Assembly (NCBI RefSeq): GCF_000734965.1 | Contig: NZ_JMTB01000034.1 | Location: 1-38,185 of the forward strand | DNA from: Trabulsiella guamensis ATCC 49490 | GTDB lineage: Bacteria; Pseudomonadota; Gammaproteobacteria; Enterobacterales; Enterobacteriaceae | Length of the DNA: 38,185 nucleotides | Direction: 5' to 3' | Part shown: in pieces, positions 34,789 through 38,185 of the stretch | How positions within the stretch are numbered: position 1 is the first letter of the stretch | How the letters are laid out: every line of letters starts with the position of its first letter | The notes under the pieces: generated by a model | The model's database searches: none | What the model was told of the DNA's origin: nothing | What the model saw: only the letters and a program-made list of their open reading frames with translations | Position numbers and translations under genes: made by a program

Positions 34789-35744
34789 AGCAGACCGGTG
34801 GTAAAGCGAAGCCCCGGCTCAACGTCAACCGCAAGCCAGGTCGGGCCGTCGAGATCGGCAAATCTGACCTGCGGGATCAGCGGCAGCATTGCCGCGATCG
34901 CGCGTGACGTACAGAGCATGCAGCCCGCCATGATGGCAAACCCCTGCGCCTTCGCCTCTTCTGCCAGTGCCAGCGCTTCTGTTAAGCCGCCGGTTTTATC
35001 CAGCTTGATGTTGATCATCTCATAGCGCCCTTTCAACGTAGTCAGGCTGTCACGCGTATGGCAGCTTTCATCGGCGCAAATGGGCAACGGATGGATAAAA
35101 TTCGCCAGCGCCGCATCTTCGCTGGCGGGTAGCGGCTGTTCCAGCATCGCCACGCCTACATCCGCCAGCAACTGGCAGCGCGCCGCGAGCCCGTCAATGC
35201 TCCAGGATTCGTTGGCATCGACAATGATTGTCGCCTCCGGCACCGCCGTACGAATAGCAACGATGCGCTCGCTGATGAGATGATCGTCCAGCTTCACTTT
35301 CAGCAGACGAGCCCCCTTCTGCCAGAGAATTTTTGCGCAACTGGCCATCGCTTCAGGTTCGCCAATGACCACGGTTTGCGCGGTGGTAATGGTGTCATGC
35401 TGATCGACGCCGGTTAATTGTGACAACGTCACATTTTTTTGCCGACCCTCAAGATTCCACAGTGCGCTGTCGACGGCATTTCGTGCGGCCCCTGCTGACA
35501 GAAGATGTTGAACATCAGCGCGCGTCGCGCCTTTCTCAATCGCGTCAGTGATGGTGACAATTTGCGCCATCACTGAGGCAATACTCTCACCGTAGCGGGG
35601 ATATGGGGTGCATTCGCCGACACCTTTGACGCCGTCCTCCTCCACTTCGACCACTACCACTTTCGCCTCACTGCGGCTACCGCGGGCAATCACGAACGGG
35701 GTATGTAGCGGCCAGGATTCTTCAAACACGCGCAGACTTCTCAT
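34779..35744 (-). CDS. ycjG: YcjG, L-Ala-D/L-Glu epimerase
   Basis: Enolase-superfamily enzyme of the muconate-lactonising subgroup, 321 residues, as in E. coli. It epimerises L-Ala-D-Glu released from murein by MpaA into L-Ala-L-Glu, which ordinary peptidases can use. The catalytic lysines are in LLKVKLDDH (KxK) and NIKLDKTGG; metal ligands lie in IVDANESW, MLEQPLPA and CADESCH. The C-terminus DLDGPTWLAVDVEPGLRF is conserved. Start ATG at 35744 (MRSLRVFEESWPLHTPFVIA). Its last ten bases overlap mpaA on the other strand; divergent from tpx. Confidence 0.96.
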   Translation of the reverse strand: MRSLRVFEESWPLHTPFVIARGSRSEAKVVVVEVEEDGVKGVGECTPYPRYGESIASVMAQIVTITDAIEKGATRADVQHLLSAGAARNAVDSALWNLEGRQKNVTLSQLTGVDQHDTITTAQTVVIGEPEAMASCAKILWQKGARLLKVKLDDHLISERIVAIRTAVPEATIIVDANESWSIDGLAARCQLLADVGVAMLEQPLPASEDAALANFIHPLPICADESCHTRDSLTTLKGRYEMINIKLDKTGGLTEALALAEEAKAQGFAIMAGCMLCTSRAIAAMLPLIPQVRFADLDGPTWLAVDVEPGLRFTTGLLHL

Positions 35745-35845
35745 CCCATCTCCTTTCAGATTGATACGAAATTCAATTTGCTGTGTTAACTACGGTTGGA
35801 ATACACTAGCTGCGACGTTAATTATATGTAAACAGGAAGATAAAC

Positions 35846-36352
35846 ATGTCACAAACCGTGCATTTCCAGGGCAATCCAGTTTCCGTTGAAGGCGCTATTC
35901 CGCAGCAAGGAACAAAGGCACAGCCTTTCACGCTGGTCGCTAAAGATCTCTCCGACGTCGCGCTGAGTCAGTTTGCAGGCAAACGCAAAGTACTGAACAT
36001 TTTCCCGAGCATCGATACCGGCGTTTGCGCGGCATCCGTGCGTAAGTTTAACCAACTGGCGGGCGAGCTGGAAAACACCGTGGTTCTGTGCATCTCCGCT
36101 GATCTGCCTTTCGCCCAGTCCCGCTTCTGTGGCGCGGAAGGTCTGAGCAACGTGGTCACGCTCTCCACGCTGCGTGCGCCAGCGTTCCTGCAACAGTACG
36201 GCGTTGCCGTTGCCGCAGGCCCGCTGAAAGGCCTCGCCGCCCGTGCGGTGATCGTGATTGATGAAAACGACAACGTTATCCACAGCGAACTGGTTAACGA
36301 AATCACCAATGAGCCGGATTACACCGCGGCACTCGACGCGCTGAAAAACTGA
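35846..36352 (+). CDS. tpx: Tpx, lipid hydroperoxide thiol peroxidase
   Basis: Atypical 2-Cys peroxiredoxin of 168 residues, the same length as E. coli. Peroxidatic Cys61 is in [14 protein letters not shown] and resolving Cys95 in QSRFCGAEG; Cys82 is also present. It reduces alkyl and lipid hydroperoxides using thioredoxin, and is important during anaerobic growth. The ATG at 35846 has AGGAAG upstream. Monocistronic between ycjG (divergent) and tyrR (convergent). Confidence 0.98.
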   Translation: MSQTVHFQGNPVSVEGAIPQQGTKAQPFTLVAKDLSDVALSQFAGKRKVLNIFPSIDTGVCAASVRKFNQLAGELENTVVLCISADLPFAQSRFCGAEGLSNVVTLSTLRAPAFLQQYGVAVAAGPLKGLAARAVIVIDENDNVIHSELVNEITNEPDYTAALDALKN

Positions 36353-36369
36353 TTTACCCTGAAACAAAC

Positions 36370-36393
36370 AAAGCCTCCATTTAAGGAGGCTTT
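36370..36393. terminator. Bidirectional terminator between tpx and tyrR
   Basis: AAAGCCTCC and GGAGGCTTT form a 9-base stem around an ATTTAA loop, 18 bases after the tpx stop and just beyond the tyrR stop. A bases on the left and TTTT on the right allow use in both directions. Confidence 0.88.
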
Positions 36394-36395
36394 TC

Positions 36396-37937
36396 TTATT
36401 CTTCGCCCTTCTTCTGGCTCAGACCATACTCGCGCAGTTTATTGGCGATCGCGGTGTGGGAAACGCCGAGGCGCTTCGCCAGTTTTCGCGTACTGGGGAA
36501 ACTGCGATACAGCTGGGTCAGGACAGAACGTTCAAAGCGTCTGGTAATGTCGTCCAGCGATCCTTCCATCGCATCTTCGCCGACTGCCACCGTTGAGGCG
36601 TCGAAATCCGGCAACAGAATGTCCTGCGGACGCAGTTCATAGCCTTCCAGCTGCGTCAGCGCGCGGTATACCGCATTCTTCAACTGACGAACGTTACCCG
36701 GCCAGCCATAGCGCGTCAGCACGTTATTGAGATCAGCGGAAAGTTTCGGACGGGCGATCCCCTGCTCGTCAGCAAAGCGCGCCACGAACAGCTCAGTCAA
36801 CGGCATGATGTCCTGCGGACGATCCCGCAACGGCGGAATATTTAGCGTCAGCACGTTGAGACGGTAATAGAGATCTTCACGGAAGGCGCCTTTCTGCACC
36901 AGTTCCACCAGGTTTTTCTGCGTCGCGCAAATCACTCTGACGTCGACATGCACTTCATGATCTTCTCCGACGCGGCGGAAAGTGCCGTCATTGAGGAAAC
37001 GCAACAGTTTCGCCTGCATGCGCGGCGACATTTCGCCAATTTCATCAAGCAGCACAGAGCCGCCGTTCGCCTGCTCAAAGAAACCCTTTTTCCCTTCCGG
37101 CGCGTGACCAAACAGCTCGCTCTCAACGGCATCTTCAGGGATCGAGGCGCAGTTCAGCGCCAGATAGGGTTTTGCCGCGCGCGGGCTGGCAAGATGACAG
37201 GCATGGGCCAGCAGATCTTTACCCGTGCCAGTGTCGCCAGAAATCAGCAGCGGCGCAGTGAGCATCGCCAGCTTGCGAGCCTGCTCCACCACATGACGCA
37301 TTTTCGGGCTCGCCGCCACGATCTGGCTGAAAGCGCTGGTATCCTGACTGGTCATGGTCTGCAGCTGGCGCCCCATGCGCACAGTGGAGCGCAACATCGC
37401 CACCGCGCCCGTCAGAACCCGCTCGGCGTTTTCGCCTTCCAGGTAAACCGGGGTGATCTCCAGCAGGAAGTTTTGCCCGTTAACCACCACGTGTTCGGCG
37501 TGAGATTCCACCGTGGCGGCTTCCAGCCAGCGCTGAAAATTGAAACCGGGGATTAACTGCCCGGCATTCTGGTTGCGAAGACGTTCCGGTGCCTGCCCAA
37601 ACAGCTGGCAGCTGGCCGGGTTCGCCAGTTCGACTTTACATTTAGTGTCCAGCGACAGCACCGGCTCCGGCATCGCTTCAAGCAATGCGCTGAGCGCCAG
37701 GTGTTCGCGTTCAGAAGGCATCCACGGCACCGTACGCACGTCGGTGACACCCGCGATGCGGCGGATTTCCGCCATCAAACTGCTGAACGTGGTAAATTCC
37801 AGTTCCGCAAAATTGAGATAGATTCGGCCAATGGGGTCGATGTCGATACCGCGTAAATCAATACCGCGTAGCACCAGCAGGTCGAGTAATTCACGAGTCA
37901 GACCCAGCCGATCCTGACAAAACACTTCAAGACGCAT
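36396..37937 (-). CDS. tyrR: TyrR, regulator of aromatic amino acid genes
   Basis: A 513-residue regulator, the same length as E. coli. An N-terminal ACT domain (MRLEVFCQDRLGLTRELLDL) and PAS domain (EREHLALSALLEAMPEPVLS) are followed by the AAA+ core with Walker A GDTGTGKDL, ELFGHAPEGKKGFFEQ and LLDEIGEMSPRMQAKLL. The sigma-54 interaction loop GAFTGA is replaced by GHAPEGK, as expected for TyrR, which acts on sigma-70. The C-terminal helix-turn-helix is STRKLAKRLGVSHTAIANKL. It represses or activates aroF, tyrP, aroP, tyrB and others with Tyr, Phe or Trp. ATG 37937 aligns with E. coli; the open frame continues 18 codons upstream without support. Confidence 0.98.
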   Translation of the reverse strand: MRLEVFCQDRLGLTRELLDLLVLRGIDLRGIDIDPIGRIYLNFAELEFTTFSSLMAEIRRIAGVTDVRTVPWMPSEREHLALSALLEAMPEPVLSLDTKCKVELANPASCQLFGQAPERLRNQNAGQLIPGFNFQRWLEAATVESHAEHVVVNGQNFLLEITPVYLEGENAERVLTGAVAMLRSTVRMGRQLQTMTSQDTSAFSQIVAASPKMRHVVEQARKLAMLTAPLLISGDTGTGKDLLAHACHLASPRAAKPYLALNCASIPEDAVESELFGHAPEGKKGFFEQANGGSVLLDEIGEMSPRMQAKLLRFLNDGTFRRVGEDHEVHVDVRVICATQKNLVELVQKGAFREDLYYRLNVLTLNIPPLRDRPQDIMPLTELFVARFADEQGIARPKLSADLNNVLTRYGWPGNVRQLKNAVYRALTQLEGYELRPQDILLPDFDASTVAVGEDAMEGSLDDITRRFERSVLTQLYRSFPSTRKLAKRLGVSHTAIANKLREYGLSQKKGEE

Positions 37938-38007
37938 GGAAACGTTCACCCTTATAAGCCAATGACTCAGGGATAATAGGACAGTTCTCAACTGGCGGGA
38001 AGATGGC

Positions 38008-38025
38008 TGTCAACAAATATTGACA
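38008..38025. promoter_or_regulatory. TyrR-type box upstream of tyrR
   Basis: TGTCAACAAATATTGACA is a perfect palindrome in the outer arms, TGTCAA-N6-TTGACA, close to the TyrR consensus TGTAAA-N6-TTTACA. It lies 71 to 88 bases before the tyrR start. E. coli tyrR is autorepressed through such a box. A TATTAT -10-like element is at 37978-37973 on the minus strand. Confidence 0.75.
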
Positions 38026-38115
38026 GTATGGACAAAAAACCGGCGTTCGGCGCGCTAAAAGATACGCCTGACGTGCTGACCGGCGAAAAAACCACCTAAA
38101 ACGAACTTCCTTATT

Positions 38116-38131
38116 TGTGACACCGCTCACA
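38116..38131. promoter_or_regulatory. Consensus CRP site near the right edge
   Basis: TGTGACACCGCTCACA matches TGTGA-N6-TCACA at every position. It lies about 180 bases before tyrR and near the window end. In E. coli ycjF precedes tyrR closely; no ycjF frame is visible here, so the target could be tyrR or a gene beyond the window. Confidence 0.65.
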
Positions 38132-38185
38132 TACACCCGCTCAGCCTCATGCAAACATCGCAACGCCTTAACTTATTGTTTTATA

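Noticed and set aside
1-38185. CRISPR arrays, tRNA or rRNA genes, insertion sequences and transposases
   Set aside because: No direct repeat arrays, no recognisable tRNA or rRNA sequence and no transposase-like protein were seen on either strand.

Overview
This window is a stretch of enterobacterial chromosome (Enterobacteriaceae, close to Escherichia/Citrobacter/Salmonella). Most proteins match E. coli K-12 proteins from memory almost residue for residue and at full length (PaaA-F, PaaZ, TynA, FeaB, FeaR, YdbH, LdhA, HslJ, YdbK, TtcA, ZntB, MpaA, YcjG, Tpx, TyrR). Gene order follows the E. coli ldhA/paa and ttcA/zntB/tyrR neighbourhoods, but the Rac prophage, ompN, uspF, dbpA and the fnr/ogt/abg block are absent, and several genes are here that E. 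coli K-12 keeps elsewhere or lacks. The genus cannot be fixed from the sequence alone.

Layout. 1-6600: phenylacetate catabolism, with paaA-F on the minus strand (paaF cut by the window edge) and paaZ divergent, around a control region with a CRP-like site and two PaaX-like boxes. 6600-11700: aromatic amine catabolism, tynA (periplasmic amine oxidase), feaB (aldehyde dehydrogenase) and feaR (AraC-type activator), with paired FeaR-type boxes before tynA and feaB. Phenylethylamine is turned into phenylacetate here and handed to paa. 11675-14836: ydbH-ynbE-ydbL envelope lipid-transport operon. 15001-17708: a LeuE exporter, ldhA, hslJ and ydbJ. 17709-19160: a low-GC insert carrying a complete hlyE/clyA pore-forming toxin gene with its FNR-type site. 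19357-23541: ydbK (pyruvate:flavodoxin oxidoreductase) and a short DedA-family protein. 23538-27468: a degenerate EAL protein, ttcA with an unoccupied Rac-type attachment sequence, a TPR/glycosyltransferase-like gene, a 48-residue proline-aspartate gene, and the sRNA FnrS. 27469-32138: zntB, two c-di-GMP genes and an unknown two-helix membrane protein. 32268-37937: mppA (frameshifted), mpaA and ycjG (murein peptide recycling), tpx and tyrR, followed by a TyrR-type box and a consensus CRP site.

Two themes stand out. Many genes belong to anaerobic or redox physiology (ldhA, ydbK, FnrS, FNR-type hlyE promoter, tpx). Several convergent pairs share or abut their stop codons with no room for a terminator. 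The most interesting parts are accessory: the relocated hlyE, the small proline-rich ORF plus hairpin before the glycosyltransferase-like gene, the truncated MHYT sensor, and an orphan plus-strand terminator suggesting an unannotated transcript. No wholly new multi-gene system can be demonstrated.
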